Shown one piece after another: positions 46,301 to 59,700 of a stretch of 64,000 nucleotides of DNA. Every line of letters begins with the position of its first letter. Within the stretch, counting starts at the first letter, position 1. The notes under the pieces were generated by a model. That model was given only the letters and a program-made list of their open reading frames with translations, was not told where the DNA came from and made no database searches. A program made the position numbers and the translations under genes. The DNA comes from Xiphophorus maculatus (Eukaryota; Chordata; Actinopteri; Cyprinodontiformes; Poeciliidae), in the NCBI RefSeq assembly GCF_002775205.1, contig NC_036454.1, positions 12,358,882-12,422,881 of the forward strand. Direction: 5' to 3'.

Positions 46301-49300
46301 GTAACAAGCGAGTTTGAGGACTCTGACGACGAGCTGGAGAGCATCAATGTCAAGAAGGATGTGAAAGATGAAATACTTGCGTTTTTCCAGGATGCATCAA
46401 TAGATGAACTGTCCCTGATTTCTGGCTGTTCTGTTAAAAAGGCCCAGAGGATTGTGGAACTGAGACCCTTTGATAGCTGGGAATCCCTGGTGAGATTTAT
46501 TTTTGGTTGGTTCTTACAGAAATCGCGTCTAACTTGCACATAATCATTCAGCATCAATCAAATTTGGAAATACTTGGAACTATTACCTGTGTGTGCTAGT
46601 TTGTAGGCTTTACGCAATAAAGTGCGTCTTTGTTTTAAATTTAGCAAGTTCTAAGTAGATTAAATTTCATACCAACTTGTATATATTCTACATTAATGGT
46701 TTTTTCTTTCTATTAATGTAGTTAAGTCATTAAATTTGCAGTGCAAACCCACTGTAACAATATATATTGATGCTGTTGTGTGGAAAAATATTTTAGAAAA
46801 ACAAAACTCATCCATTTAGTGTTTGACGTTTCCTCTGATTTTTTTTTTTATAACTTTATTTTTATTGAAAATTTTTAGAATACTTTCAAAAAGAAAAATC
46901 AAAAAATACAGAACAAACAAAACAAATATAACCTACTGGGGGGAGACTCCTATTCTAGAATTACAAAATTTAAGGGTACCGTTCATATCCAAAATTAGTC
47001 CTGTAACGTTGATGTGATGTTTATCCATTTTTCCCATTAGTCCTGACATTGCTCTTCTTGTGTCCTCAGTCTATGTGTTAGAATCTCCATCTCATATAAT
47101 GAGTTCACAGTCTGTATCCATTCCTTTGTGGTGGGAGGATCAGATTGGCACCACTTCCTAGTTATTACCTTTTTGGCAGCCACCAACAGAATTTTAAACA
47201 AATAACAGTCATTATTAAGAACAACATTCTCCAAAAGGCCAAGATATAAAACCAGACCGGTCTTAGGTATTATGTAACCTAATATTATTACAATCTTTTT
47301 GTGTATTTCGTTCCAGAACTGTGTAATTCTAGGACAAAGCCAAAAATATGTGCATGATTAACTTTAAATGCTCCACAATTTCTCCAACACGGTTGAACAG
47401 TAGATTTGAATTTACTGGTAGTTTTGGGTGTTATAAAAAATCTGATTATATTTTTCCAACAATGTTCTCTCCAAATTCTGGAAGAGGATGTCGTAGTTTG
47501 GGTCTTCCAGATATTCAACCAGTCGTCTTCTGTTAGCAGAATTTCCAATTCCCTTTCCCATTTAGTTTTAATATCCAAAGTATTAGTGCCTCTATTTTCC
47601 AATAGATGTTTATACAGTAAGGACACTGTTCTGTGTTTTTTACCCTTATAGGTCTCGATCAGCATTTTGACAATCCCATTTTCATTTTGGTCTACTCTGC
47701 GTTTTATCTCTTTGTTATAAAAATCCCTTAATTGCAAATATCTAAAATGGTCTTGAGTTCTTAGAGCAAATTCTTGCTGTAGTTCCTGGGAACTTTTGAA
47801 GTGCCCATCTTTAAGGACTACGCATAACGCTGTTAAACCTCTTTCTAGCCACTGTTTAAATCTTAGGTCTTGAGTAAAATATTTGTTATAGGCTGGCCAC
47901 TGGATCAAACATAATTGTTCCTCTAGTTTGCATTTCCGGATTGTATATAACCATTTACCCAGTGAGAAACTGGTAATAGCATTAACTTTCTCAAGTGTAT
48001 TCTTGGTGGTCTCTATATCTCCAATGATACTCTGCAATGTTTCCTCTGATTTTTAGTTTCAAATACATTTTTTCTTTTAAACCGGTAACTTTTACTTTTG
48101 TAAATCTTTGTCCACTTTTAATATCTTTTAAAGTATGAACTGTTCATAAATACATTTAACACAGCATGCATACACTCTATAATGTGCAAGCTATTAAATA
48201 ATGATCTTCCTCCTCAGTGGGATGTCTTCCACAAGGGAAACGGACTCTCAGACGATTTGATGCATGGCTGCAAGGTCGTCCTCAAAGAGAGGAAGGTTAT
48301 CCTTGGACTCATGTCTAAATGTCAAACAATTTCTACAAAAATGGTGCAACGGGTCACAGAGGTGATGGAGAGTGGGACTGGCTCCACAAAACAGCCCAGT
48401 TTACTTAACAGCCAGTAAGTAAAATTCACTACTGACCATTAATTTACAAAAAATGTTGCACCAGTTTGTGCCAAACTTGGACTTCTTTTTTTCTTTATAC
48501 TTCATTTTTCATGTAAAATGCTTGTACAAAAGAAAAAAGTTATTTTTCTGTCACAGACTGTTGTAAAAGACAGACATTTAGAGTTAAAATAAAAGTAAAC
48601 AAAAGATGTGGTAACGATTTATGAAATGGCAAGCAGCAGCAAATTAAACTTGACTTTGTTGAGAAGCTTGTAAAAATAGTTTGTAGTTTAAGCTGCCTTA
48701 TGAATTTGGATTGGCTACATTTTAATGAGTAAAAATCTTTTATACATCATATAAAAGTGAGTTTTGCTTACTTTTCTTATTGCTTCCCTTTCAGGTTGCA
48801 GCTCAAACCGTATCAGCTGATTGGCCTAAAGTGGCTTATGCTTCTGAATGAACACAAACTGAGTGGCATCCTTGCTGATGAAATGGTATGGAAACATTTG
48901 GTGGATTTAATGTAGTGCCATACCAGTATTCGTGTTGTCCAACAATGGAATAAACTTGTTTAGATCTTTTACCCTCGAACCTGTTGACTTTTGGAAAGTA
49001 ACATTTATGTCATGATGACCTCCTGCCCAGCTCTCCTGGTTTCTCCTCACAAGGAGAGGAGAGTCTGGGCAAACTAAACACCAGTCAATTTGTTTTGATT
49101 GTGATCATCAATAACCAATATTGACAAGTCAAGGTCTAATCAGTGATTTTGTTTTCAAAAAAAAAAAAAAAAACTGTGTTGGACATCTAGTTTTTGCTGT
49201 AATTTTCTTATTTTGTGTTACTTTTCCCACATAAGTTTGTGATAAAACTTTTAATTTAATGTCTCTGAAAAGATCTACAGAATTAATAAAATACTTGACA

Positions 49301-52300
49301 TGTTGCATCAAGTCTTACTAGATCTCATCCAGTTGATGCCCGACACTGAGATTGCTCTAAAGCACATATGGGTGTGTTTATTACACAGATGTAAACTCAT
49401 CTGAAAAGAGAAACGTTTTTTATTTACAATTACAGAGATTGTTGGCGTTTATGCTTTTTTCCAACGTTCATGTAATCTAAAAGGAGAACTTTAAATGTTG
49501 TGTTTTTGTATATTTTTCTCAACACGTCCATTTCCTGTTCACATTTCTTGCTCTCAGGGTTTGGGGAAAACCATCCAGGCTATAGCATTTCTTGCTCAGC
49601 TGTATGAGAACGGAATAGAAGGTCCTCATCTCATCACTGTGCCTTCCTCCACACTGGGTATAGAACCTTCACACATAAAATGCAACATTTTCTCATACAG
49701 TTTCTTACAATATATAAGTATCAGTTTTAAATACCTTGTTTTCTCATATATTGCCTCGGAAAAATAATTATTAGCCTGCGATTTAATTTGCTTGTATTGT
49801 TTCCGTCTATTAGATAACTGGGTTAGAGAGCTGAGGCTGTGGTGCCCTGCTCTTGAAGTTCTTATTTATTATGGTAAGCAGAAGAAAAATCACCTTTTTC
49901 ATATCTACTGTTTCAATATATAAATTAATCGTTTTTTTCCCTTATATGCTGCATATAAGAATGCTATGCTAATATTCTATAGATTTCATGCCTTTTCCCT
50001 CTGAAAATCATTGTGTGCTGTTCTTTTCCATAGGATCTGTGGAAGAGCGACGCTACCTCAAACATGACATCCTCAACGGGGAAGTCCATTTTAACGTGAT
50101 TGTGACGACGTAAGCAAACGCTTTCAGGCTGAATGGAAATCGCTGCTGATTTTGAGTTTAATGGACGTTTAACATAATTCTTCTTCTAACTGTTGCTTGC
50201 CATTTATTTCATTCACAGGTATAACTTGGCAATAGGGAACGACAGCGATCGATCCCTTTTTCGTAAGCTGCCTATCAAATATGCCATCTTTGATGAAGGC
50301 CACATGTTAAAGAACATGAACACTCTGCGCTACCGCCACCTAATGGCCATTAATGTAAGTTGATTTTTTCCTCTGTTTTGTGGAATTTACATTTCTTACC
50401 AAAGAAATCTGATTTAATGGTTTCTGTGTTCTCCTGCAGGCTGAGCATCGCCTGCTGCTGACAGGAACTCCTTTACAAAACAACCTGTTAGAGCTGATGT
50501 CGCTGTTGAATTTCATAATGCCTACCATGTTCTCCAACTCCACAATGCAGCTCTCCAAGATGTTTTCTATGGTCAGTATCAGCATGCATGCTTGGTATGT
50601 TTCCAGTTTAGTTTCTTTAGGAAAGACATTTCCCTGTTAAGTAGCTGTATATTAACCAATGCGATGATGATGGACACAGTGATGAAGAGCATCTGGTTTT
50701 ACTTGTCACATTTTATTGTTCAGCTGTAATGACTTCTTATACCAGCTGCCGGTTTAAATGTAGAATTTATAATCAAATAGTTTTATGAAATTTGACTCGT
50801 TTTTTCCTTTTTCTCATTAGAAATCTCACGAGGAACAAAGTCGATTTGAGAGGGATCGAATTACTCGAGCCAAACTCATCATGAAACCCTTTATCTTGCG
50901 ACGAGTCAAAAATGAGGTGAGTTTCTTAGGAGAAATGACAGATATTTATCACACATTAAGCAAACTCCATGTGATTGTATGCAATCATCATAGTGTATGG
51001 CTGAAGCTATAGACGGCTTGTAGAAGAGGGATGGTAATTTAAATGAGTTAGTTAATATGGATGCATCATGTGCTCCTATTGGCTGATAGGGTCTGACCTG
51101 TTTTTTGATTCTTATTAAATTGTAAAAGTGTTGAGGGTGCTTCTACAATAAGGCAGCACAATATATTTCGTTATTCATATTGAATATGACTGCAGTGCAA
51201 TGATTGTTGACTGGTGTATTTTAACTGTTATAATCTTGCATTTAGTCAATGTTCACATCAGACATTGCACAAACAGTTAAGTCTGAGTGATAGAAGCAGA
51301 GAATGAAAATATTGCAACTGATGTCTTCATTGCAATATTGACCGATGTCGGCAGCATTGCAAAATTCTGAGAATACACTGCTTTGATTTACATTGTGAAT
51401 ATGGTTTGAGTTCTATCATTTTGATGTGCTTAATGTTTATCAGCTCTATACTTGAGCCGATGAAGCAAACTGTTAGCAAAAAAAGGGATTTAAAATATTT
51501 GCTTCTCCTAAAACATAAAATTACTTACTTTTATTTTCACTGTTATCCTAAAGAAATACACTCCCCTGTTGTGTCTTACCTGCAGCTGGATTATAAAAAA
51601 TCATTTATTGACACACATTGGTGTGCTCATTCTTCCAGGTTCTCAAGCAGCTCCCGGCCAAAGAAGAAAAGATCGAGTTCTGCTCCATGAGTGAGAAACA
51701 GCAGGTTCTCTACGAAGCGCTTCTAAAGAAACTAAAGAGTACCACTATTGGAGAGAGTAAGACTCATTTCAACTGCAGGCTCCCTGTTGTATATGTGGGC
51801 TTTATTTATAACATAATGAAATGCAAACATCTCTTCTCTTTTAGAGCGTGAGCTGTGCAATGTGATGATGCAACTGAGGAAGATGGCCAACCATCCTCTT
51901 CTTCACAGACAGTACTACACCACAGAAAAGCTACAGGCTATGAGCCAACTTATGCTAAAGGTCTGTCCTGATACTTTGCTGGAGCTCACTTTTGATTTCT
52001 TTTTTCTTCTTAAAACTAAAACTATGAACCTTAAATAATTCTGCTGTTGTAATGTTCTCAACTTTACTCTCCTAACGTTGAGATGCCTGCAAATATCCAC
52101 CTTCATTTGATTGATGTTTCATTTTGCAACATCTTGTTTTCTTCCCACTGTTATTTTCTTTCTTTCTCCTCAGGAGCCAACCCACCACGATGCCAGTGCT
52201 GCTCTGATTCAGGAAGACATGGAGGTGATGTCAGATTTTGAGCTCCATCGTCTGTGTCAGCAGTATTTCTCTATCGGCTCCTTCCAGCTCGACACAAGTC

Positions 52301-54509
52301 TCCTTCTCGACTCTGGGAAATTCCTCCACCTAAAAGAGCTGCTGGCCTCTCTAAAAAGCCAGGTCAGTACTGCTGAACTGTTTCTGTGACGCACAACCGA
52401 GAACATTTAATCCTTATTTACACTGAATATTTGGGCTTTTCTCTCATTCTGCAGGGAGACAGAGTGGTGCTATTCAGTCAGTTTACCATGATGCTGGACA
52501 TTGTGGAAGTTCTCCTGAAACATCTACAGCATCGTTACGTCAGACTGGATGGATCCACTCCTATCGCTGACAGGTCAGGGATATTTGTTTATGTTTTAAT
52601 ACTGATAACTCATCGCCTGTGACCAGCGTGTTATGAAACTGATGAGTATAAGAAATGCGTATAAAAGTTGTATACCAGCCATACAACTTTTATACCAGAA
52701 ACTTGAAATGATTGGTTGGATAAACATGGTGACCTAACCTCTCACAGGACCTCTGTTCATATGTCAACAGTTGCCGACATATGAGACATGCACTATTCTG
52801 AGAAATACACAGTGGTAAAGACTCTCTGTGCTGTGTGATAAGTTGTTGTTCTCCCCCATGAATGTTATCAGAAGAACATTCAGTGATCAACCTTTTGGTG
52901 CCGCAGTTTCGGTGTATTTTCACACACTGACCTTGCTCTCTTAAATCCAAATACTATTCACATCGTAGTACAACTATCCACTAATCTCTCTTTAAAACAT
53001 CTTTTTTTCACCTTAACAAATATATTGTCTAATCAAAATCTTGCAAAAAATACCTGATACAATTTTACACATGGACGCTTCATTGTCCTCTATTGGTAAA
53101 CAGGTAATATCTCTGCTGCAGGTGCATCTCAAGATATTATATAATGGGAAAACTTAAATTCAGCAGAGTAAAACTTTTGTTTTTATAAAGTCATCAATTT
53201 TTTTTTTTTATAATTAATTTTGATTATTAGAATTTACGAGGTACGAAAATCCAAAAGACCTGTTTAATGTTACACACAGCCTACTGCTTGAGAATCATTT
53301 TGCACAAATTAGTGCATCATTGCAGCGTGGCATCGAGGCGATCAGCCGGTGGATTGGCTGAAATGTTAAAGAAGCCGTGGATGCTCTAACCTTCTGGGTA
53401 CTAATAATTGTCTTCTTTTTATACTTTCATTATTTCTTATAGTAGTAAAAGTTCAATATTGGCCTTTTCAGCTTCATCAGCTGAGTTTATTTTTAAGGTT
53501 GGAAAAATATACTGTGGACCAAAGTCTGAGGTCTTTTAAAAAGCTACATATTTTTTAGAATCTGTGTTAAAAATTGAGATTTACCCTCCAAGATAACTTC
53601 AAAGTAACTTTCAAGTTTGTTGTTGTTGAAAGATTTATCTAATAAAAACAAACATGCAGGATGTTAGCTTAGGATTTTGCTGAATAAATCCCTGCATTAA
53701 GGTGTTCTTCTAAACATTGCGGTATCTTCTAACTGCTCAGAATTTCTCTCCTGCAGGATTGTTTTGATTGATGAGTACAACACAGACCCAGACATATTCG
53801 TGTTCCTGTTATCGACACGTGCTGGAGGGCTCGGCATCAACCTCACCTCTGCTAACGTTGTCATCCTGCACGATATCGACTACAATCCCTACAACGACAA
53901 ACAGGCAGAGGATAGATGTCACCGCGTGGGCCAGACCAGGTTAGAATGGCACATCAGCTTATTGTTTCGATCTGATTGTACATCAACACAGTTACTGAAG
54001 AAGACGACTTTATTTATTGATTTATTTACATCCTTGTAACTGGCAGGACTGTACAGGTGATAAAGCTGATCAGTAAGGACAGCATAGAGGACTGCATCCT
54101 GCAGCTCGGTCAGAAGAAGCTAAAGTTGGAACAGGACATGACTGCTGCTGACCAAGGTAAGGGACTCTGCGCACATAGATTATGTAATTGCTCTCTGGTT
54201 CTGCAATACTTCAATGCAACAGTTAAAGAGAATGCACTTAACTTGAAAATGCATTTTAGAATAAGCAAGACTGTAATTTGTGATAGAACCAGAGACTTTG
54301 ACACAACATTTTACAGTTTTTCTTGCCATTACTACAATATTTTCACCAATATGGTGTGGAAAAGATATTTGATAAAGGAGATGTATATTTTTATTAGGTA
54401 CTCTGTTAATTTGTGGGTTGCTGAATTGCTTATGCATTGTTCTATAGATGATGAAGGAAGCATTCCTGACGACATGGCCTCTTTACTCAAAGCCTCTCTG
54501 GGACTGTGA
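43378..54509 (+). CDS. smarcad1: SMARCAD1, SNF2-family DEAD/H-box chromatin remodeling ATPase (24 coding exons)
   Basis: SMARCAD1 (yeast Fun30 relative) is a nuclear ATP-driven remodeler for heterochromatin upkeep and DNA-end resection. Exons by splice sites and frame: 43378-43483, 43870-44008, 44096-44225, 44640-44709, 44911-45005, 45094-45192, 45423-45501, 45617-45736, 45840-46489, 48218-48414, 48795-48885, 49558-49657, 49814-49873, 50034-50109, 50219-50354, 50440-50571, 50821-50916, 51639-51756, 51845-51960, 52174-52362, 52455-52573, 53757-53939, 54047-54156, 54448-54509. All introns are GT-AG; they join to 1090 codons plus TGA. The start [14 protein letters not shown] matches the human protein. 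CUE domains lie near residues 106-148 and 197-236. Helicase motifs: GLGKT 593-597, DEGH 696-699, LTGTPLQNN 723-731, [10 protein letters not shown] 992-1001, DRCHRVGQT 1025-1033. The end [19 protein letters not shown] matches the family. Human is about 1026 residues; the extra length is in acidic, serine-rich exon 9. Teleosts may have two copies, so this may be smarcad1a. Confidence 0.95.
46844..48038 (-). mobile_element. 5'-truncated L1-type LINE with target-site duplications, in smarcad1 intron 9
   Basis: The minus strand encodes the C-terminal end of a LINE ORF2: 249 residues (48037-47288), then a frame break, then more (47234-47037). The usual Cys/His segment appears as [16 protein letters not shown]. 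It ends in AATAAA-like sequence and a poly(A) tail, seen as the T-run beginning 46839. The 16-base sequence GTTTCCTCTGATTTTT stands on both sides (46828-46843 and 48039-48054), the expected target-site duplication. The 5' truncation at 48038 is typical of LINE integration. Assignment to the L1 clade is by resemblance of the C-terminal region. Confidence 0.8.
47037..48037 (-). pseudogene. L1-type ORF2 C-terminal remnant
   Basis: This is the coding part of the truncated LINE: the region after the reverse transcriptase ([20 protein letters not shown] and later [18 protein letters not shown]). It lacks the endonuclease and reverse transcriptase domains and has at least one frameshift between about 47370 and 47234. 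It cannot give a functional protein and is antisense to smarcad1. Confidence 0.7.
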
Positions 54510-55060
54510 AGAACATCAGCCTTGAAACTCGTCTGAACTGATGAAGACATGTGACTTTGGGCAGGCTGCTGCCAACAATATTCTGCCTTGAAACAAGCTG
54601 TAGCACGATAACTGTGCCTAAATCACAAACTTTACCTGCTCTGTTTTTCTCCACACATGTGAACTGCCTTTGCGTTTCCAGGCTCTGTACATGTTTTGCT
54701 GGGTTAACCAGCTGTCACAAAGGGTTCAGTATTACAAGAGAAGCAAAAATGAATCACTTCATTTCACATGTCATGTTCATAATTATTCATATATAAACTT
54801 TCATATATTTTGGTTTGAGTTTCTATATAAAGTACACTTACCAAAAGCTAGAACCATTTTGAAAGTATGCTGCATGTAAAAAGTACCATCAGGTAAGAGA
54901 TTCTGATACTCTCACAAGGCAGCTCTTCATGTACTGTATTTGGGGCCAATGCATTGGAAATGTACAGGAGTTACTGTAAAAGTTCTTTTTTAAGTCCTTT
55001 GTATGTTTCAAGGTTCATGTTTGGACTTAATAATAAAATATATAAATATCATTGGAATAA
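54510..55060 (+). other. smarcad1: smarcad1 3' UTR
   Basis: Non-coding after the TGA, with AATAAA at 55032-55037 and a second AATAAA near 55056, followed by a GTTTTTGGCGT stretch. The likely 3' end is near 55070. Confidence 0.6.
55032..55037 (+). terminator. smarcad1: Candidate poly(A) signal of smarcad1
   Basis: AATAAA, about 525 bases after the stop codon, with downstream T/G-rich sequence. Confidence 0.55.
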
Positions 55061-55069
55061 ATATCAGTT

Positions 55070-55880
55070 TTTGGCGTCATTAAGATTTAGTTGAAGAAAT
55101 GTTTTCTTTTCCACCTTATTCTTAAAATTGTGATGCTTTGTCTAAATTCAGCTCAAGTCGGCTTTCTACAATGTAACCAAACTCTCACAGAGTAAATATG
55201 GATATAAACAGTACACTTTAAAGCTGAACAATAAGGTCATAGCTAGATCTTTATTTTTCACATATTTGGACCTGATGAACCTGACTTTGACTACATCTAC
55301 AATTTTATTTACCGTTTTCATCCACTCCACAGCTATGGGTTGAGAACAAAGGTAAACGTATCGTTTGTTTTTACATGGTGTTCGCTGTGCTTTAAAATCA
55401 TGTAGAGCACAATATGTATCCTATATAGGGGGTTTAAAATAACTGTACACATTTTGTATTTCATTTTAAATTAACTTAGTGGAGTTTTTTTCTCTTTGTA
55501 GTTATAAAATACTTTGTTGTTCTATAACATGAAATCACCAAAAAAGTTATCTACGGTTGTACATGACCGTGTGTGAAAAGGTTAAGCATTATTAATACTT
55601 TTGCAAAGAATTGTACAGAAGTTTGAGCATCGATTTAATTCTTAATGCTATTAGACTAAAAACATGTTTTAACAGAAATCCATGTTTTATAGGTATCAGA
55701 TAGTTGTGGGTCTGGAAAGTGTTTTTAACATTGCTGTAAGGAGAGGTCTTGACCAGAGGATTATTTCTCTATCTGCAATTGGCAGAAGTTAAGAGGAGAC
55801 AATAAAACTACAACTGCTGACCAGCTGGTGTCAGTGGACCCTCTCATAATGAACAAATGTTTACTTTCTTTCTGAGGAAA
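55070..55880. other. Intergenic DNA after smarcad1
   Basis: No gene seen. The part around 55595-55620 (TTAATACTTTTGCAAAGAATTG) faintly resembles a Tc1-like terminus, but not enough to call. Confidence 0.45.
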
Positions 55881-55895
55881 GTTGTTGATTTATAG

Positions 55896-56120
55896 CAGGG
55901 GTGTCAAACTCCAGTCCTCAAGGGCCGCTGTCCTGCAACTTTTAGATGTGCCTCTGCTGCACCACACCTGAATAGAATAATTAGGTCATTAGCAAGGCTG
56001 GGAGAACTGATCTACACAAGGAGGAGGTAATTAAGACATTTCATGTCAGTGTTTTGTAGCTGTGGCACATCTAAAAACTGCAGGACTGCGGCCCTCGAGG
56101 ACTGGAGTTTGACACCTGTG
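55896..56120. mobile_element. Non-autonomous hAT-type MITE with 8-base target duplication
   Basis: The 225-base element has long, nearly matching inverted ends: CAGGGGTGTCAAACTCCAGT on the left and, reversed, CACAGGTGTCAAACTCCAGT on the right. Similarity continues for roughly 50 bases through GGGCCGC and CTGCA. It is flanked on both sides by ATTTATAG (55888-55895 and 56121-56128), a perfect 8-base duplication, the hAT hallmark. It has no coding capacity. I recall this repeat as common in fish genomes. Confidence 0.9.
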
Positions 56121-56129
56121 ATTTATAGG

Positions 56130-56530
56130 AATGGCTGCAAATGTGATAAATGACCTCAAATAAGAGGAATGAAATTTGTCATTTTCTTAGTAATTCCCAT
56201 TCCTGCCACATGGTGGCCACATCTGTCAAGTTATGCTCTGTTGAGTACATGCAGCCCAGGGCCTTCCACATCTGTTGGGAAAATCTACTGTATTTTATGC
56301 AATTTAGTATGTAACATAAGCAATAAACATTTGTCTTTGGCATTTTTTGAAAACATTTTACAATAAATTTTACATCTGGGGTTATATAAGGTAGATAACA
56401 TATTAGTGATTAATGTTAATGTTTAAAAAAAATGGGCCCAGATTAACATGATCAATGAATAAAATATATCAATATTTAGACTCTTAAGAAAAAAACACAA
56501 GCAGAATGAAGAATGTTATAGTGTCAAAGA
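56130..56530. other. Intergenic DNA between the MITE and the perforin 3' end
   Basis: AT-rich, no gene seen. Confidence 0.5.
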
Positions 56531-56532
56531 TT

Positions 56533-56538
56533 TTTATT
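56533..56538 (-). terminator. prf1: Candidate poly(A) signal of the perforin-1-like gene
   Basis: TTTATT on the plus strand reads AATAAA on the minus strand, about 253 bases past the stop codon. Confidence 0.5.
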
Positions 56539-56790
56539 TTGTACAAATAATGAAAAAGGATTCTGACACTGCATAAATTTCTTGTGTATTACAAAGGGAG
56601 CTTACTTGGACTTTAACTAATAATTATAGTCTTTTACAACTTAAAACAGCTACTGTTAATAGGTGATGGTATAAAAAATTCCTGAAGTCTCTTACCATCT
56701 GTATTAGTGCAAATTACTATGTAGAACATAGGTTAGAAGTGCTCTTTGAAAAATGAAGAACTAGATAGAGAGGCTAAATACTTATCTTAT

Positions 56791-59700
56791 TTACTCAGCA
56801 TGTGGAGAATATCTGCCACATCTAAACCCTGTCAAATGTGCGTCGCAGCTAATGGTGTAGGTAAAATAGAGAACTCCTTTGCGCAGCTGACAGCTTAAAG
56901 AGTGCGTTCCTTTCTCAGGATAGACGATGCATATTCCTGCCATGTCATTGTAAAGAACGTCCCTATCCCAGACTTCGAACCTCAACTCCTGACCCAACTC
57001 CACTGAGCCAAAGTCATATGTGGCGTTCCAAACTGGGTCGTTGTTGTCCATCACAGTCTCAGTCTCCTCATACATGCTGCTGTAGAAGATCTTCACGTAT
57101 GCATCTGTTTTTGTGAAAGTGTCGGCCCTCAATCCTGCGGCTCTGTGGATTTCCAGACTCAGAGTTCCTCTGCCGGCCCGTAAAGGACAGCAGTTATGAT
57201 CCAAGTTGGGAGTCGGGGAGCAGTTCTTTGGGCCAAGCTGCTCCTCGTCCAGCTGGTTCTCATTTATATACTGTGTGACCATGCTTCTCAGATTTTCACT
57301 GATCTGATTGTCCTCCACCAAATGATGCAGAGGAAAGATGGCATAGGAAACCACATCTGGGTTGTTGTGGAGGCTGTTCATCCAGCTGTGGTATGCCTCT
57401 GAGGGGTCTTGTTGGTAGAGAATGTCGGGGAAATACTGCTCCCCTCCTATTACCTCAATCTTGTGCGTCATGAAGCCCTGGTAGAAGCCCATGCTCATGT
57501 TACCCTTCAGAAGATTGTCACACTTGTTGGAGAAAGTTGCATTAGCAGGAAGAAAACCAAGAGCCATCCGGAGTTCAAGATTCAGGCAGTTTTTGATCTC
57601 TGACTCCGAGAAGCCCTTCAGTGTGGCCAGACAAGTCCTGAAAGCAGTGATCCGCCTCACCTTACCCCCAAGCTGCACCTAGAAACAAAAAGTAAATGAA
57701 ACATAGAACTTTAAATGGTAGATTTAGCTTTACTTGAGCACAGAACTGTTTGAGCAAAGGGAGGGATGTTTTGCATTTGTACAAGAATAAAGAAGCTAAA
57801 AACCTGGTGTATGTAATGTGTTCCGTAGGTGTCTATGAGGCGTCTGTACAGGGCTTTGTTCTGGATTGTGCTTAAGCTCTGAGGGAGTCTCCTCAGATGC
57901 TTTGTGAACTCTGAGCTCAGGTGGGGATGATCGGCCAGCCTATAGCTGCAAAAACAGAAGGCTGTAAGACAATCACCAACATAATGTTCATCTTTCTGCA
58001 ACAAAAAAAGTTTACAAGCTTGTACAGTATTATTGATATGAGAGCCTGTTAGTAAACACTTTGCATTTCTTAGCTTTTATAAAATATTTTTGGATATTTT
58101 CTAGATGGCAGTTTAAAATAAAACTTTTATGCCGTCCTTGTCATGTTTCGCATATTGTTTTTCTCAGTATATTTCTCTGTAGTGAATTATGCAATGCAGT
58201 TTAAAGTGCATTTTACTCTCTGGTTGTTGGTAATATTCTTGTAGTGGACAGAACACTGACGTTTTAACCTGTTATTGCCAAGTCATTTCATAATGTCCTT
58301 GTGAGACCATTGATTTGGTCAAAAACAATCTGTTATACCCTGCTGATGGCATCCTGAAAACTTCAAAATGTGAAAGTTTTCATGTATGGTAGTCTCAAAT
58401 CAAAGACCAGGAACATAAAAGCATCCGTACATCCTAAACCAGAATTGACAGTTTTCCAGTTTGAATGAAGTTTTGGGTGAGATAACGGATGTAATATTTA
58501 GACATTCTGTCAGACATCTGAGAGAAACGCTTCTCTAATCAGTTCCATGACCCACCAAACAGTTTATCATGACCAAATATAGGCACGCGGAAAAAGTCGA
58601 AGGGGAAGCAAAACTCTATTGCTGTCCTCTTGTGGCTTTTCTGGTGTGAAACGTTGGCAGATAAAGGTTCTGAAACTTTCCAAGTTCCTTTCTTTACTTC
58701 CTCTCCCCTTTTTGATTAGAATAGATGTAGGTACACAAAACAAAACAAATGTGCAGCATCTTCCGTCTAAATTCTGAGAATACAGGAGCTTTTTATAAAA
58801 GAGTGTTTAGTGTTTCTTTGTATTTAAATTATCGGGAAAATTCCCACACTGTGTTGATAATGTTATTTATTAGTACCTTATGGGTGGTGTTGAATTATAT
58901 TGGTGCCAAATAATCTGAGAACTACAAATTTGAAAATTTCCCACTTCATATTTGTGATCAATCTCATTCAATAGAACAGTAAGGAACACATTTTCAAATA
59001 CATTTTGCATATTCACTGCTCAAAAAAATAAAGGGAACACTTAAACAGGTGTTTAACACTTAAAGTGTTCCCTTTATTTTTTTGAGCAGTATATTATGCT
59101 GAGACTGACTGATTTATTTATTATTAAGCTGCATTTTTATCTAAAAATATACTTTAGTGCTACCTTCTCTCAATTCCAGATATTTTCTACTTATTTGGTG
59201 GATGTTTTTTAAAAAAAGGCTTAGAAAATGAAATGACATTAATTCACTCTCTTTTACTAATTAAGAAGTATTTGGAGAATGGGCGATTGTAGACGGGGCC
59301 AAACATTGCAGTGCCCCTGTAAAACTGGTCCTGGCCCCTGTACTAAAGACATAATAGTAAATCCTTTTCGTATGGTGGTGCTCACCGGCACAGAAACAGT
59401 AACTAATTGGTGCTTTGTACCAAATTTATTGTTTAACCTTTATAGTTTTACTTAAACAATGAATTAATAAAATTGACCTGTTATACTGAATGACCTATTT
59501 GACCTATATTTCCAGTTTTATAGAGAAATTAAGCTTCTTTATTGTATGAAACAATGCACTGCATTCAGCCAAAGTAAGCCTAATTTTTTTTATCTTACCT
59601 GTAGTAGGAGCAACTGATTTCATGCATGGCAAACGTAGCTTTGTCCACACTGTGCTGCGAGCGTGCAAACTTGGCCAAATCTGAGCGGCTTCCTCCTATC

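Noticed and set aside
46096..46557. 153-residue minus-strand frame
   Set aside because: Antisense of smarcad1 exon 9; serine-rich because the sense strand is acidic and low-complexity.
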